Of a stretch of 64,000 bases of DNA, positions 8,060 to 16,663 are shown one piece after another (within the stretch, counting starts at the first letter, position 1; every line of letters begins with the position of its first letter). The DNA lies in the NCBI RefSeq assembly GCF_016894385.1, contig NZ_CP069811.1, forward strand, positions 1,774,501-1,838,500. The letters run 5' to 3'. The position numbers were made by a program, and so were the translations under genes. The notes under the pieces are model-generated. The model saw only the letters and a list, made by a program, of their open reading frames with translations, had not been told where the DNA came from and ran no database searches. This DNA comes from Cupriavidus oxalaticus (lineage in GTDB: Bacteria > Pseudomonadota > Gammaproteobacteria > Burkholderiales > Burkholderiaceae).

Positions 8060-8977
8060 TTATGCCGGCAGCAGTTCGATGCCGTCGAGCTGCGCCGCGC
8101 ATGTATCCCGCACGATCGCGACAAAGTCGGCCACATAAGGCCGGCGCGCCAGCGGCGCCGGCACCGTCGCGTAGAGCTCGCTCCACAGCCCCCTGGCGCC
8201 GATCCGCTTGGCCAGCACGTAGTCGTGGTCGACATAGTTCTTCACGCCCCAGTTGGGCAATGCCGCCACGCCGCGCCGGCTCGCCACCAGTTGCAGCACC
8301 GCCACCGTCAGTTCCGCGGTGCGCCGCTGCAGCCGGATGCCGGCGGGTTCCAGCACCTCGCGGATCAGGTCGATGCGCTGCTCCGGCACCGGATAGGTGA
8401 TCAGCGTCTCGCCGGCGAGGTCGGCAGCTTCGATGCGGCGCTTGTTGCGCAGCCGGTGCTCGTTGGCGATGACCGCCAGGATCTCGAAGCGGAACAGCGG
8501 CGCGACGTCGAGCCCGCGCCGCACCGCCGGCTGCGAGCCGATCACCATGTCGGCGCGGCCTTCGCTGAGCAGCGAGATCGGGTCCGCATGGAAGCCGGCC
8601 ACCAGGTCCACCTCCACCTCGGGCCAGCGGCGGCGGAATTCATCCATCACCGGCATCAGCCAGTCGAAGCAGGTATGGCACTCCAGCACCACGCGCAGTT
8701 CGCCGCGGGTATCGCCCTTGAGCCGTTCGATATCGCGGTCGGCCGCGCTGACCGCGGCCAGCACCTCGCGCGCCAGTGCCAGCAGGCGTTCGCCCGCCGG
8801 CGTGAAGCGCAGCCCCTGCCGGGTCCGGTCGAACAGCGGCAGCCCGTAGTGGGCCTCGATCGCCTTGATCTGGTGTGACAGCGCCGACTGGCTGACATGC
8901 ACGCGCTCGGCCGCGGTGGCGAGCTTGCCGGATTCGGCAATGGCAACCAGCGAGCGGAAATGACGGACCTCGATCAT
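8060..8977 (-). CDS. metR: LysR-family activator of methionine genes, MetR
   Basis: A 305-residue LysR-type regulator. The N-terminal winged HTH (residues about 1-60) contains GKLATAAERVHVSQSALSHQ. The C-terminal effector domain has the MetR-like ECHTCFDWLMPVMDEFRRR and RRGVAALPNWG stretches. MetR uses homocysteine as co-activator for metE. The gene is divergent from metE, and the gap holds a perfect TGAA-N5-TTCA MetR site. Context and motif together make this a firm assignment. Autoregulation through the shared site is expected from the family. Confidence 0.95.
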   Translation of the reverse strand: MIEVRHFRSLVAIAESGKLATAAERVHVSQSALSHQIKAIEAHYGLPLFDRTRQGLRFTPAGERLLALAREVLAAVSAADRDIERLKGDTRGELRVVLECHTCFDWLMPVMDEFRRRWPEVEVDLVAGFHADPISLLSEGRADMVIGSQPAVRRGLDVAPLFRFEILAVIANEHRLRNKRRIEAADLAGETLITYPVPEQRIDLIREVLEPAGIRLQRRTAELTVAVLQLVASRRGVAALPNWGVKNYVDHDYVLAKRIGARGLWSELYATVPAPLARRPYVADFVAIVRDTCAAQLDGIELLPA

Positions 8978-9013
8978 GCGCAGTCCAGGGCGCGGGCCGG
9001 CCCCGCCGTCGCA

Positions 9014-9026
9014 TGAAATAAATTCA
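9014..9026. promoter_or_regulatory. MetR binding site in the metR-metE intergenic region
   Basis: TGAA-ATAAA-TTCA matches the MetR consensus TGAANNNNNTTCA exactly. It lies 37 bases from the metR start and 87 bases from the metE start, where a LysR-type activator site serving both promoters is expected. The short 135-base gap leaves no room for a cobalamin riboswitch. Confidence 0.85.
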
Positions 9027-9112
9027 TATGTTGTTTAAAACTTGTCGCTTGATTCATTTTATGGGGAAACCGACACTGTGCGCCAGTCATCATCTTCCGG
9101 AGCAAGTTCCCC

Positions 9113-11488
9113 ATGGCACGCACCCATATCCTCGGCTTTCCCCGCATCGGCGCACGCCGCGAACTGAAATTCGCGCAGGAGGCCTTCTGGCGCGGTGAAA
9201 GCAGCGAAGCCGCGCTGCGCGATGTGGCCGCGCAGCTGCGCCGCCGGCACTGGCAACTGCAGGCCGGGGCCGGCCTGGACACCGTCGCCACCGGCGACTT
9301 CGCCTGGTACGACCAGATGCTCAGCCTGACCGCGCTGCTGGGCGCCCTGCCGCGCCGCTTCGGCTTCGACCCGGCGCAGCTGACGCTGGCGCAGTATTTC
9401 GAGCTGGCGCGCGGCAACCGCGAGCAGCCGGCGATGGAAATGACCAAGTGGTTCGACACCAACTACCACTACCTGGTCCCCGAGCTGGATGCCGACACCA
9501 CCTTCGACGGCGGCCCGGCCTGGTTCTTCGAGGAAGCCGACGAAGCGCTGGCGCAGGGCTTGCGCGCCCGCCCGGTGCTGGTGGGCCCGGTCACCTACCT
9601 GTGGCTGTCCAAGAGCCACGCGGCCGGCTTCGACCGCCTCTCGCTGCTGCCGCAGCTGGTGCAGGCCTACCGCCGCATCCTCGGCCAGCTGAAGGCGCGC
9701 GGCATCGAGTGGGTGCAGGTCGACGAGCCCGCGCTGTGCCTGGACCTGGAGCCCGCGTGGCTCGACGCCTTCGACAGCGCCTACGCCGGCCTGCGCGATG
9801 CGGGCCCGAAGCTGCTGCTGGCAACGTACTTCGACACCGCCGCCGACCACGCCGCGCGCGCCGCCGCGCTGCCGGTCGATGGCTTCCATATCGACCTGGT
9901 GCGCGCACCAGGCCAGCTGGCCGCATGGCAGGCCGCGCTGCCGGCGCACGCCGTGCTGTCCGCCGGCGTCATCGACGGCCGCAATATCTGGCGCACCGAC
10001 CTGCGCCGCGTGCTCGACACGCTGCGCCCCGTGCACGCGGCGCTCGGCGACCGCCTGTGGCTGGCGCCATCCTGCTCGCTGCTGCATGTGCCGGTGTCGC
10101 TGGCGCATGAAGTGCGCCTCGATGCCGAACTGAAGTCGTGGCTGGCCTTCGCCACCGAGAAGCTTGATGAACTGCAGGTGCTGGCACGCGCGCTCAATGA
10201 AGGCGATGCCACCGTCGCCGCGCAGCTGGCAGCGTCCGACGCCGTGCAGGCCTCGCGCCGGCAATCGCGCCGCGTGGTCAACCCGCGCGTGCAGCAACGC
10301 CTGGTCGGCGTCACCGCCGACATGGCGCGCCGCGCCAGCCCGTTCGCGCAGCGCATCGAGCGCCAGCGCGAGGCGCTGCAGCTGCCGCTGCTGCCCACCA
10401 CCACCATCGGCTCGTTTCCGCAGACCGCGGCCATCCGCCAGACCCGTGCGGCCTTCAGGCGCGGCGACATCGGCGCGCTGGAGTACCTGGAGCGCATCCG
10501 CGCCGAAATCGCGCTGGCCGTGCGCAAGCAGGAAGAGCTGGGCCTCGACGTGCTGGTCCACGGCGAGGCCGAGCGCAACGACATGGTCGAGTATTTCGGC
10601 GAGCAGCTGTGCGGCTATGGCTTTACCGGGAACGGCTGGGTGCAGAGCTATGGCTCGCGCTGCGTCAAGCCGCCGGTGATCTATGGCGATGTGTACCGGC
10701 CGGAGCCGATGACGGTAGACACCACCCGCTACGCGCAGTCGCTGACCGAGCGGCCGATGAAGGGCATGCTCACCGGTCCGATCACCATGCTGCAATGGTC
10801 GTTCGTGCGCGACGACCAGCCGCGCGCCACCACCGCGCGCCAGCTAGCACTGGCCATCCGCGACGAGGTGTGCGACCTGGAACAGGCCGGCATCCGCGTG
10901 ATCCAGATCGACGAACCCGCGCTGCGCGAAGGCCTGCCGCTGCGCCGCGGCGACTGGGACGCCTACCTGGACTGGGCGGTCACGGCTTTCCGCCTGTCGG
11001 CCAGCGGCGTCAGGGACCAGACCCAGATCCACACGCATATGTGCTACGCCGAGTTCAACGACATCCTGCCGTCGATCGCGGCGCTGGACGCCGACGTGAT
11101 CACCATCGAAACCTCGCGCTCGGCGATGGAACTGCTGGAAGGCTTCGGCGACTTCGACTACCCGAACGAGATCGGGCCCGGCGTCTACGACATCCACTCG
11201 CCGCGCGTGCCGTCGGTGCAGGCGATGGAGCGGCTGCTCGACCGTGCCTGCGAGGTGGTGCCGCCGCAGCGCCTGTGGGTCAACCCTGACTGCGGCCTGA
11301 AGACGCGCGCCTGGGAAGAGACCGAGGCGGCGCTGGCCAACATGGTCAGCGCGGCGCGCGCGCTGCGCGAGCGCTGGTCCAGCACCGGCACGATGGCGTG
11401 GAAGCGGATCGGCAAGCCGGCCGGCCATGCCGCCGCGACGCCTGTGGGCGGCACCGCTTGCACCGGGTGCGCGACGCACGCGCACTGA
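9113..11488 (+). CDS. metE: Cobalamin-independent methionine synthase
   Basis: Transfers a methyl group from 5-methyltetrahydropteroyl-triglutamate to homocysteine, the last step of methionine synthesis, in the cytoplasm. It has 791 residues and two barrel domains. The N-terminal barrel starts with [18 protein letters not shown]. The C-terminal catalytic barrel opens with [11 protein letters not shown] and carries the zinc ligands HMCY (about residues 642-644), a Glu near 665 (TIETSRS) and Cys near 726 (NPDCGLK). The family is usually about 755-765 residues; the extra length is a C-terminal tail containing TACTGC of unknown meaning. It is divergent from metR with a MetR box between them. Confidence 0.97.
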   Translation: MARTHILGFPRIGARRELKFAQEAFWRGESSEAALRDVAAQLRRRHWQLQAGAGLDTVATGDFAWYDQMLSLTALLGALPRRFGFDPAQLTLAQYFELARGNREQPAMEMTKWFDTNYHYLVPELDADTTFDGGPAWFFEEADEALAQGLRARPVLVGPVTYLWLSKSHAAGFDRLSLLPQLVQAYRRILGQLKARGIEWVQVDEPALCLDLEPAWLDAFDSAYAGLRDAGPKLLLATYFDTAADHAARAAALPVDGFHIDLVRAPGQLAAWQAALPAHAVLSAGVIDGRNIWRTDLRRVLDTLRPVHAALGDRLWLAPSCSLLHVPVSLAHEVRLDAELKSWLAFATEKLDELQVLARALNEGDATVAAQLAASDAVQASRRQSRRVVNPRVQQRLVGVTADMARRASPFAQRIERQREALQLPLLPTTTIGSFPQTAAIRQTRAAFRRGDIGALEYLERIRAEIALAVRKQEELGLDVLVHGEAERNDMVEYFGEQLCGYGFTGNGWVQSYGSRCVKPPVIYGDVYRPEPMTVDTTRYAQSLTERPMKGMLTGPITMLQWSFVRDDQPRATTARQLALAIRDEVCDLEQAGIRVIQIDEPALREGLPLRRGDWDAYLDWAVTAFRLSASGVRDQTQIHTHMCYAEFNDILPSIAALDADVITIETSRSAMELLEGFGDFDYPNEIGPGVYDIHSPRVPSVQAMERLLDRACEVVPPQRLWVNPDCGLKTRAWEETEAALANMVSAARALRERWSSTGTMAWKRIGKPAGHAAATPVGGTACTGCATHAH

Positions 11489-11565
11489 GCGACGGCGCGC
11501 AGCATCCGCCAACAAAGGGGAATCTTGCTGTGGGCACTGCGGCAGCACCAGCGTGCTGATGGTGC

Positions 11566-11595
11566 GCTCCCTCTCCCGCACGCGGGAGAGGGAGC
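11566..11595. repeat. Dispersed 14-base inverted repeat, probable bidirectional terminator (copy 1)
   Basis: GCTCCCTCTCCCGC is followed after two bases by its perfect complement GCGGGAGAGGGAGC. The element sits between the convergent metE and DUF1254 genes. A near-identical element lies at 34854-34883, also between convergent genes. The repeated context suggests a transcription-ending or REP-like element. Confidence 0.75.
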
Positions 11596-11627
11596 AAACA
11601 AGCGGGAAAACAAGCGTAGTCGGCTAC

Positions 11628-13046
11628 CTAGTTCACCCGCATCACCGCCGGCGGCATCCAGTTGCCGTCGAGCAGCGCCTGCTCCGGCCAGTACGCGCGC
11701 AGCATCATGTTCAGGCCGTCGGGCGGGGCCGGCAGCCAGTTGGCGGCCCTGGATCCCGTCGGGCGTTCGTGCTGGATATAGATGTCGAGCGAGCCATCGC
11801 GGTTGTAACGCAGGCGGTCGCGGCTGCCGATGGCGTAGCGGTGGATCGGGTTGGGCACAAACGCCTGCCGGTCGTTGTAGAGCGTCAGCGACCAGAACGC
11901 CCGTGCCGGCGGCAGCTGGCTTTTGTCGAAATGCAGCACATAGCGCGCGCCACCCTGCAGCGGCGTGCCGTTGGCATCGGTGCGTGTCGATGCGTAGATC
12001 GCATCCTCCGGCAGGTTGGCGCCCAGCCCCACCCACGCGGTCACCGCGCGGCGGGCGTAGTTGGTGCCATAGTTGCCGAGATCGCGGTGCATGACCCAGC
12101 CGTTGCCGGCATCGGCATTGCCCTTGCGCGCGCCCTGCACGATCGCCGCCAGCGCCGCGGTCGCGCCCTCCTGCACCGCGCGCGCGGTGGTCGGTTCCAT
12201 CACCGTGGTCTTGAACGGCACGCCCGGGTGGATGCCCATGCGGCGCAGTTTCTCCACCATGGCGCTGTCGGCCGGCGCCGGGGGATTGGCCGGCAGCAAC
12301 GCGGCAAAGCGCGTGAAGAAGGCCTGCGCGTCCATCGCCGCGACCTGCTCCACCGGCGAACTCTGCGTGTCGACCGCAGCGGCGCGCGGCGCGGGCCGCT
12401 CCGGCACGCGGCGGCCGCCGCCCCAGGCGGACAGCGGCGTCAGCCGGTACTGGTCCTGCAGCCGGTGCACGGCCGGGAGATCCTTCTTGCCATTGACCTG
12501 GGTACGGCCGATCAGCCAGACCGTCGACGTCGGCGCACGGATTTCCTGCACGCCCTTGGGCAGCGTGCCGCGCCAGTCGGGTCCGGTGATGGCGAAATTG
12601 CCGCGGCGGGTGCCGGTGGTGCGCTTGCCCGGCGAGGCAAACACATTGGTCCACGCATCCATCAGCGGCATCAGGTAATAGCGCCCTTGCGTGTCGGGCA
12701 CGGACAGGATCACCGGCTCGCGCGACAGGTCCAGCCATGCCGACGAATGCAGCGTATCGGCATTGGGGCTGACCACGTCGGTGAAGCTGGCGTCCGGGAA
12801 CGTGCGCTTGTGGCTGAAGGTGTTGACCGGCGTGCGCAGCGTCATCAGCTCGCGCGTCACGTCCATCAGCACCAGCGGATAGGCATAGGTAAAGACCTCG
12901 GCCGACAGGGCCTTCATGGCCTGGTCGGTCGGCGGCTGCTCGACGGCGGCGGTTTGGATGGCGGCTGAATCCGGCGCGCTGGCGCAGCCGGACAGCATGA
13001 CAGCGAGCGTGACCGCGCTCGCCATAAGACGAAATGAAGGCTTCAT
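11628..13046 (-). CDS. DUF1254/DUF1214-domain lipoprotein
   Basis: A 472-residue protein with a lipoprotein signal peptide (MKPSFRLMASAVTLAVMLSGC, lipobox LSGC, Cys21), so it is predicted to be membrane-anchored in the periplasm. The N-terminal half is DUF1254 (YAYPLVLMDVTRELM, then VSPNADTLHSSAWLDLS). The C-terminal half is DUF1214 (AFWSLTLYNDRQAFVPNPIHRYAIG, seen in pieces, ending with the SLDIYIQHERP segment). The family is widespread, its biochemical role is not established, and I assign none. The first gene upstream on this strand is the small lipoprotein at 13300, about 250 bases away. Confidence 0.9.
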   Translation of the reverse strand: MKPSFRLMASAVTLAVMLSGCASAPDSAAIQTAAVEQPPTDQAMKALSAEVFTYAYPLVLMDVTRELMTLRTPVNTFSHKRTFPDASFTDVVSPNADTLHSSAWLDLSREPVILSVPDTQGRYYLMPLMDAWTNVFASPGKRTTGTRRGNFAITGPDWRGTLPKGVQEIRAPTSTVWLIGRTQVNGKKDLPAVHRLQDQYRLTPLSAWGGGRRVPERPAPRAAAVDTQSSPVEQVAAMDAQAFFTRFAALLPANPPAPADSAMVEKLRRMGIHPGVPFKTTVMEPTTARAVQEGATAALAAIVQGARKGNADAGNGWVMHRDLGNYGTNYARRAVTAWVGLGANLPEDAIYASTRTDANGTPLQGGARYVLHFDKSQLPPARAFWSLTLYNDRQAFVPNPIHRYAIGSRDRLRYNRDGSLDIYIQHERPTGSRAANWLPAPPDGLNMMLRAYWPEQALLDGNWMPPAVMRVN

Positions 13047-13299
13047 GACCCCGATCCCAATTCTTGCGACCGTCCGGGAGGCGCGGCTATGACTGCCGGC
13101 ATGTCGTCCCGGAGGCGCATCTGTTTGCTACCGCATCTTGTCCCTCCCCCTGCGCCATGTCAATTCCTTGCACGCACGAGAGCGAGGGCGATCACACGGA
13201 AGAGGACGGCCGGCTGCGGAACGTGGATGATAAGGCACCGCCACAGCACGACGGAATCACCCGATCAGGAGCCCGGAACCAGCGCCCGGTACCGACCGC

Positions 13300-13677
13300 T
13301 CAGTACCGCATCTGCACATCGTCGACCTTGCCCGTGCGCGCGTTGTACAGGCAGGCATAGTGGAAACCGATCGCCGACGAGCTGTCGTCCGGCTCGAACA
13401 CACCTTCGCCGTTGACCGACATCTGCGCGTTCGGGCGCTGGTAGTACTGCTCGCGATCGGCCATCAGCATGACGCTGCCCGGCTGCGGATAGCGGCGCTT
13501 GAGCGCTTCGGCGACGGCCGGCTCGCAGGCGGCAGAGGCCGCCCTGGACACGGCCTGGGGATCGACCGTGATGCGCGTCGTGGCGGGCGGGACCGGGCGC
13601 GGCGCGGTTTGCGGCGGCGTCTCGCAGGCGGCCAGCAGGCACGCCAGCGGCAGGCACAGGATTGAAGCTCGGATCAC
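13300..13677 (-). CDS. Small lipoprotein of unknown function
   Basis: A 125-residue protein starting at GTG 13677, which is preceded by a strong GGGAGGAGG ribosome site; an upstream ATG in the same frame lacks one. The signal peptide ends in a lipobox (LLAAC), followed by a Pro/Thr-rich linker. The mature domain contains two cysteines (AACEPAVAEAL and HYACLYNARTG) and ends with KVDDVQMRY. The FHYACLYN...TGKVD pattern resembles small secreted proteins annotated only as hypothetical. No function is proposed. Confidence 0.8.
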   Translation of the reverse strand: MIRASILCLPLACLLAACETPPQTAPRPVPPATTRITVDPQAVSRAASAACEPAVAEALKRRYPQPGSVMLMADREQYYQRPNAQMSVNGEGVFEPDDSSSAIGFHYACLYNARTGKVDDVQMRY

Positions 13678-13895
13678 GCGGACCTCCTCCCAGCGGAAGC
13701 GCGCACCCTGGCGCCCTCCCAAAAAGTGAAGCGGAGCTATCAGATTAATGCCTTCGGGCGGAAAAGCCAAAGCCGGGCATCCCTGGCGCCTCCGGATTTG
13801 CCCGCGATTGCGAATCTTCTAACGCGGCTAAACTATCGGCTCCCGGCGCGCAGCGCGCAGCGCGCGGCGCCGCAAGACACCACGATGCCGACACA

Positions 13896-15614
13896 ATGAC
13901 AACCACAGAGACAAGCGGCGCACGCCCTGCCACCGCCGCCGCCACCGCCACCCCCGCGCCATTGCTGCGCAATGCCGCCAGCCTGCTGGTCGTGCGCGAC
14001 GCGCCCGCCGGCATGGAAGTCCTGCTGGTCCGCCGCGTCGAGCGCGCCAACGACCGCAGCAGCGGCGCCTATGTGTTTCCCGGCGGCACGCTCGACGCGC
14101 TGCACGACAAGGCGCTGCATGCGCATGCCCACGGCCTCGACGACATCGCCGCGAGCGAGCGCCTGGGGCTGCCCGCCGGCGGCCTGGACTTCTATGTTGC
14201 GGCGGTACGCGAATGCTTCGAAGAAGCCGGACTGCTGTTCGCCTGTGGCAGCGACGGACGCCTGCTGCCTCCCGATGCCCTCGACGCCGGACAGCAGGCG
14301 CTGCTGCGCGCCGCCGTGCAGCGCGGCGGACCCGGCCTGGCGCATGCATGCGAGCAGCTCGGGCTGCGGCTGGCAGCCGACCGGCTGGCCTACCACAGCT
14401 ACTGGCTCACGCCGCCGGGCCTGCCCAAGCGCTTCGATACGCGCTTCTTCGTCGCGATCGCGCCGGAAGGCCAGCAGGTGATCGCCGATGGCAACGAGGT
14501 CGTCGAACACCGCTGGATCCGCCCTGCCGAAGCCGCCGATCCCGCCAGCGGCCTGCCGATGATGCACGTCACGCGCCGCACGCTGGCGGCGATCGCGCAA
14601 TTCGAGAACGCCGAGGCCTGCTTCGCGTATGCAGCGCAATTGCGCGGCATCGCCTGCATCATGCCGCGCCTGGCCACCGGCGCCGCGGGCATGCGCCCGG
14701 TGATGCCCAACGAGGCGTGCTATGCCGAGATCGGCCGCATCGATCCCGAAGGCCGGCACCATGGCCGTTACGAGCTGTGCCCCGGCTTGCCGGTGCAGCT
14801 GTCCGAGCGCGTCTGGCGCGTGACCGCGAACAACGGCAGCGTGATGACCGGCCCCGGCACCAACACCTACCTGGTCGGCGGCGGCGCGCGCAACGAATGG
14901 GCCGTGATCGATCCCGGCCCCGATGACGCCGGGCATGTGCGCGCCATCCTGGCCGCTGCGCCGGGTCCGGTCCGCTGGATCTTCGCCACGCACACGCACC
15001 TCGACCATTCGCCCGCGGCGGCCGCGCTGCAGGCTGCAACCGGCGCAACCGTGCTGGGCCGTGGCGCGCCCGCAGGCCAGTGGCAGGATGCGAGCTTCGC
15101 GCCGCAGCGCGAACTCGCGCACGGCGAGCGCATCGCCATCGGCGACGGCTGCACGCTGCGCGTCTGCCATACGCCGGGCCACGCGTCGAACCACCTGTGC
15201 TACCTGCTCGAGGAAGAGAAGACGCTGTTTACCGGGGACCACGTGATGCAGGGCTCGACGGTCGTGATCGGACCGCCTGACGGAGACATGCGGGCCTACC
15301 TCGATTCGCTGGCTGCCCTGCAGGAAGAAGACCTGGAATGGCTCGCCCCCGGGCACGGCTTCCTGATCGCGCGCCCGCAGGACGCGATCCGCCTCCTGGT
15401 CCGCCACCGGCTGCAGCGTGAAGCCAAGGTCGCGGCCGCGCTGCGCGAACTGGGGCCCGCGCCGATCGAAGCGCTGGTGCTGCGCGTCTATGACGACGTG
15501 CCGCCACGCATGCACCCGGTCGCGCAACGCTCGCTGCTGGCGCACCTGCTCAAGCTGCGGGAGGAAGGCAAGGCACGCGAAGCGGACGGAAGCTGGTCGG
15601 AGGTGGCGGCGTAG
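13896..15614 (+). CDS. Fusion of Nudix hydrolase and metallo-beta-lactamase-fold hydrolase
   Basis: A 572-residue two-domain protein. Residues about 20-250 form a Nudix domain whose box is interrupted. The leading glycine pair is in VFPGGTLDAL and the catalytic AVRECFEEAGLLF comes about 45 residues later, an arrangement known from NUDT19/NUDT7-like CoA-diphosphatase relatives. Residues about 300-510 form an MBL domain with THTHLDHS (about 366-373), a PGHASNH metal ligand segment and TGDHVMQGS, of the LACTB2/glyoxalase-II-like type. The C-terminal helix bundle (PRMHPVAQRSLLAHLLKL) is also LACTB2-like. Substrates are unknown. The fusion suggests consecutive hydrolysis of one substrate, for example a CoA or nucleotide thioester, but this is inference. 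The ATG lies shortly after an AT-poor gap, and no operon partner is seen. Confidence 0.88.
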   Translation: MTTTETSGARPATAAATATPAPLLRNAASLLVVRDAPAGMEVLLVRRVERANDRSSGAYVFPGGTLDALHDKALHAHAHGLDDIAASERLGLPAGGLDFYVAAVRECFEEAGLLFACGSDGRLLPPDALDAGQQALLRAAVQRGGPGLAHACEQLGLRLAADRLAYHSYWLTPPGLPKRFDTRFFVAIAPEGQQVIADGNEVVEHRWIRPAEAADPASGLPMMHVTRRTLAAIAQFENAEACFAYAAQLRGIACIMPRLATGAAGMRPVMPNEACYAEIGRIDPEGRHHGRYELCPGLPVQLSERVWRVTANNGSVMTGPGTNTYLVGGGARNEWAVIDPGPDDAGHVRAILAAAPGPVRWIFATHTHLDHSPAAAALQAATGATVLGRGAPAGQWQDASFAPQRELAHGERIAIGDGCTLRVCHTPGHASNHLCYLLEEEKTLFTGDHVMQGSTVVIGPPDGDMRAYLDSLAALQEEDLEWLAPGHGFLIARPQDAIRLLVRHRLQREAKVAAALRELGPAPIEALVLRVYDDVPPRMHPVAQRSLLAHLLKLREEGKAREADGSWSEVAA

Positions 15615-15653
15615 CCGCCGTAAGCGGCCGCAAAAGTTTTTTTCGGGCACCTC

Positions 15654-15681
15654 TTGCGCAATCCCGAAATTCCGCTACAAT
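15654..15681 (+). promoter_or_regulatory. Sigma-70-type promoter of tRNA-Arg
   Basis: TTGCGC (15654-15659) and TACAAT (15676-15681) are separated by 16 bases and end 14 bases before the tRNA. The spacing and the strong -10 box fit a constitutive stable-RNA promoter. Confidence 0.65.
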
Positions 15682-15695
15682 TCGGCCTCTCGTGT

Positions 15696-15772
15696 GCGGC
15701 TGTAGCTCAGTTGGATAGAGTACTTGGCTACGAACCAAGGGGTCGTGGGTTCGAATCCTGCCAGCCGCGCCA
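15696..15772 (+). tRNA. tRNA-Arg (ACG anticodon)
   Basis: A 77-base tRNA with a GCGGCTG/CAGCCGC acceptor stem, a TAGCTCAG D-arm, a CTTGG-CTACGAA-CCAAG anticodon arm (ACG, read as inosine-CG) and a GTGGGTTCGAATCCTGC T-arm, with CCA encoded. A canonical promoter lies upstream and a perfect hairpin with a T-run downstream. Worn mobile-element remnants follow it, so it may have served as an integration site. Confidence 0.97.
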
Positions 15773-15789
15773 CCTATTAGTAAGAGTTT

Positions 15790-15818
15790 GGGGGTTAGTA
15801 ATTACTAACCCCCTTTTT
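15790..15818 (+). terminator. Rho-independent terminator of tRNA-Arg
   Basis: GGGGGTTAGTAA and TTACTAACCCCC form a perfect 12-base-pair palindrome followed directly by TTTTT. It starts 18 bases after the tRNA 3' end. Confidence 0.9.
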
Positions 15819-15819
15819 C

Positions 15820-16153
15820 TTGTTACCGATTCTGTACCGACTTCGGCCACCTTGCCCGGTCGACGGGGTCGCGTCTCCGCCTCCCCGTTTCCCTCCGTCT
15901 TCCCCTGCCTGTCCGGGTCATCCCGCCCATTCGCGCGCAGTTCCATCGAAGACACACACGCGTCGACAAACCGTGCAGGGTTCATCATTGCGCCGCCTTC
16001 ATCTTCAGCGCAGCTGACTTCCGCTTCCAGATCGTCGACGCGCTTCAGCGTGTTCTCCAGCACGGCGTGCAGCAGCGGAATGACCTGTTCGTACCCGACG
16101 ACGAACTGCGTCCCTGCAGGGGATGCGAAGCCGTCTATCGAATTCCCCGCAGA
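15820..16153 (-). pseudogene. Possible mobile-element gene fragment
   Basis: A minus-strand frame open from a stop at 16156 reads like protein in its first 75 residues (GTQFVVGYEQVIPLLHAVLE, then NTLKRVDDLEAEVSCAEDEG). It has coiled-coil-like heptads but no ATG, and then runs into low-complexity charged residues and the tRNA terminator. I do not recognise a family. Given its place behind a tRNA and the AlpA-like remnant beside it, a decayed phage or island gene is the best guess. Confidence 0.3.
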
Positions 16154-16178
16154 TCATGCGGGTCGTACAGTAGTCGTC

Positions 16179-16310
16179 GCGCCGCTGCGGATCAGTGAGC
16201 CGACTCTATATGCGGGCATGAAGGCAGGCACGCTGCCGCAGTCGGTCAAGTTGGGGCCGAACGGCAATTGCCAAATTGAAATCGTTCTTCACAATGAGGA
16301 GAACGAATGA
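16179..16310 (+). pseudogene. Truncated AlpA-like (phage/island excisionase-type) HTH remnant
   Basis: The frame reads PLRISEPTLYAGMKAGTLPQ followed by SVKLGPNGN. This matches the second half of the AlpA-type HTH pattern (…TLYxxxKxGxFPxxVKLGP). The first helix and the start codon are missing, so it is called a remnant. Its stop overlaps the next small ORF by ATGA, suggesting the two were once translated together. AlpA proteins regulate excision of tRNA-linked islands, which fits its place behind tRNA-Arg. Confidence 0.42.
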
Positions 16311-16480
16311 GCATCAGCGATGAAGCCCGGCTTCTGGCGGCTGCGAACGGTCAGGGTAGCGCCGCGTTTGCTGTTGGGGCGTTCGTTGGGGAGTTTCCCC
16401 CGACGAAGAATCGGCCATTCATCCGTCTTTACTATGTCTTGGCGGACATTAGAAAACTAAAAGCGTATCGCCCCAACTGA
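16307..16480 (+). CDS. Short hypothetical protein in island remnant
   Basis: A 57-residue ORF that starts within the stop of the AlpA-like remnant (ATGA overlap, with an AGGAG ribosome site six bases upstream). It is lower in GC than the surrounding genes. The sequence contains GSAAFAVGAFVGEFPPTKN and ends LADIRKLKAYRPN. No family is recognised. The ribosome site and coupling argue that it is, or was, translated; whether it still functions is unknown. Confidence 0.45.
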   Translation: MSISDEARLLAAANGQGSAAFAVGAFVGEFPPTKNRPFIRLYYVLADIRKLKAYRPN

Positions 16481-16507
16481 TAGGGAGAGTTGCTTTGTCA
16501 AACGAAC

Positions 16508-16537
16508 AAGCCCGCCGATATGGCGGGCTTCTTCGTT
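16508..16537. terminator. Hairpin terminator closing the island remnant
   Basis: AAGCCCGCC-GATAT-GGCGGGCTT is a perfect 9-base-pair hairpin followed by CTTCGTT. It lies downstream of the 57-residue ORF and also downstream of the minus-strand gene ending at 16664, so it could serve both strands. Confidence 0.7.
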
Positions 16538-16663
16538 GCTGCTGCCGTTAGGCGGCGACAGCGATGCGCGGTTCGTTCTCCGTTGCGTCGGACGTCGGCG
16601 CCGGGCCGGTCAGGCGTTCCCGTTCCCGACCCCAGCGCGCTCACGCGTCGCGCTGTTCTGAAA

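Noticed and set aside
8978..9112. Cobalamin or SAM riboswitch before metE
   Set aside because: The gap is only 135 bases, shows no riboswitch-like conserved boxes, and has a perfect MetR site that explains control.
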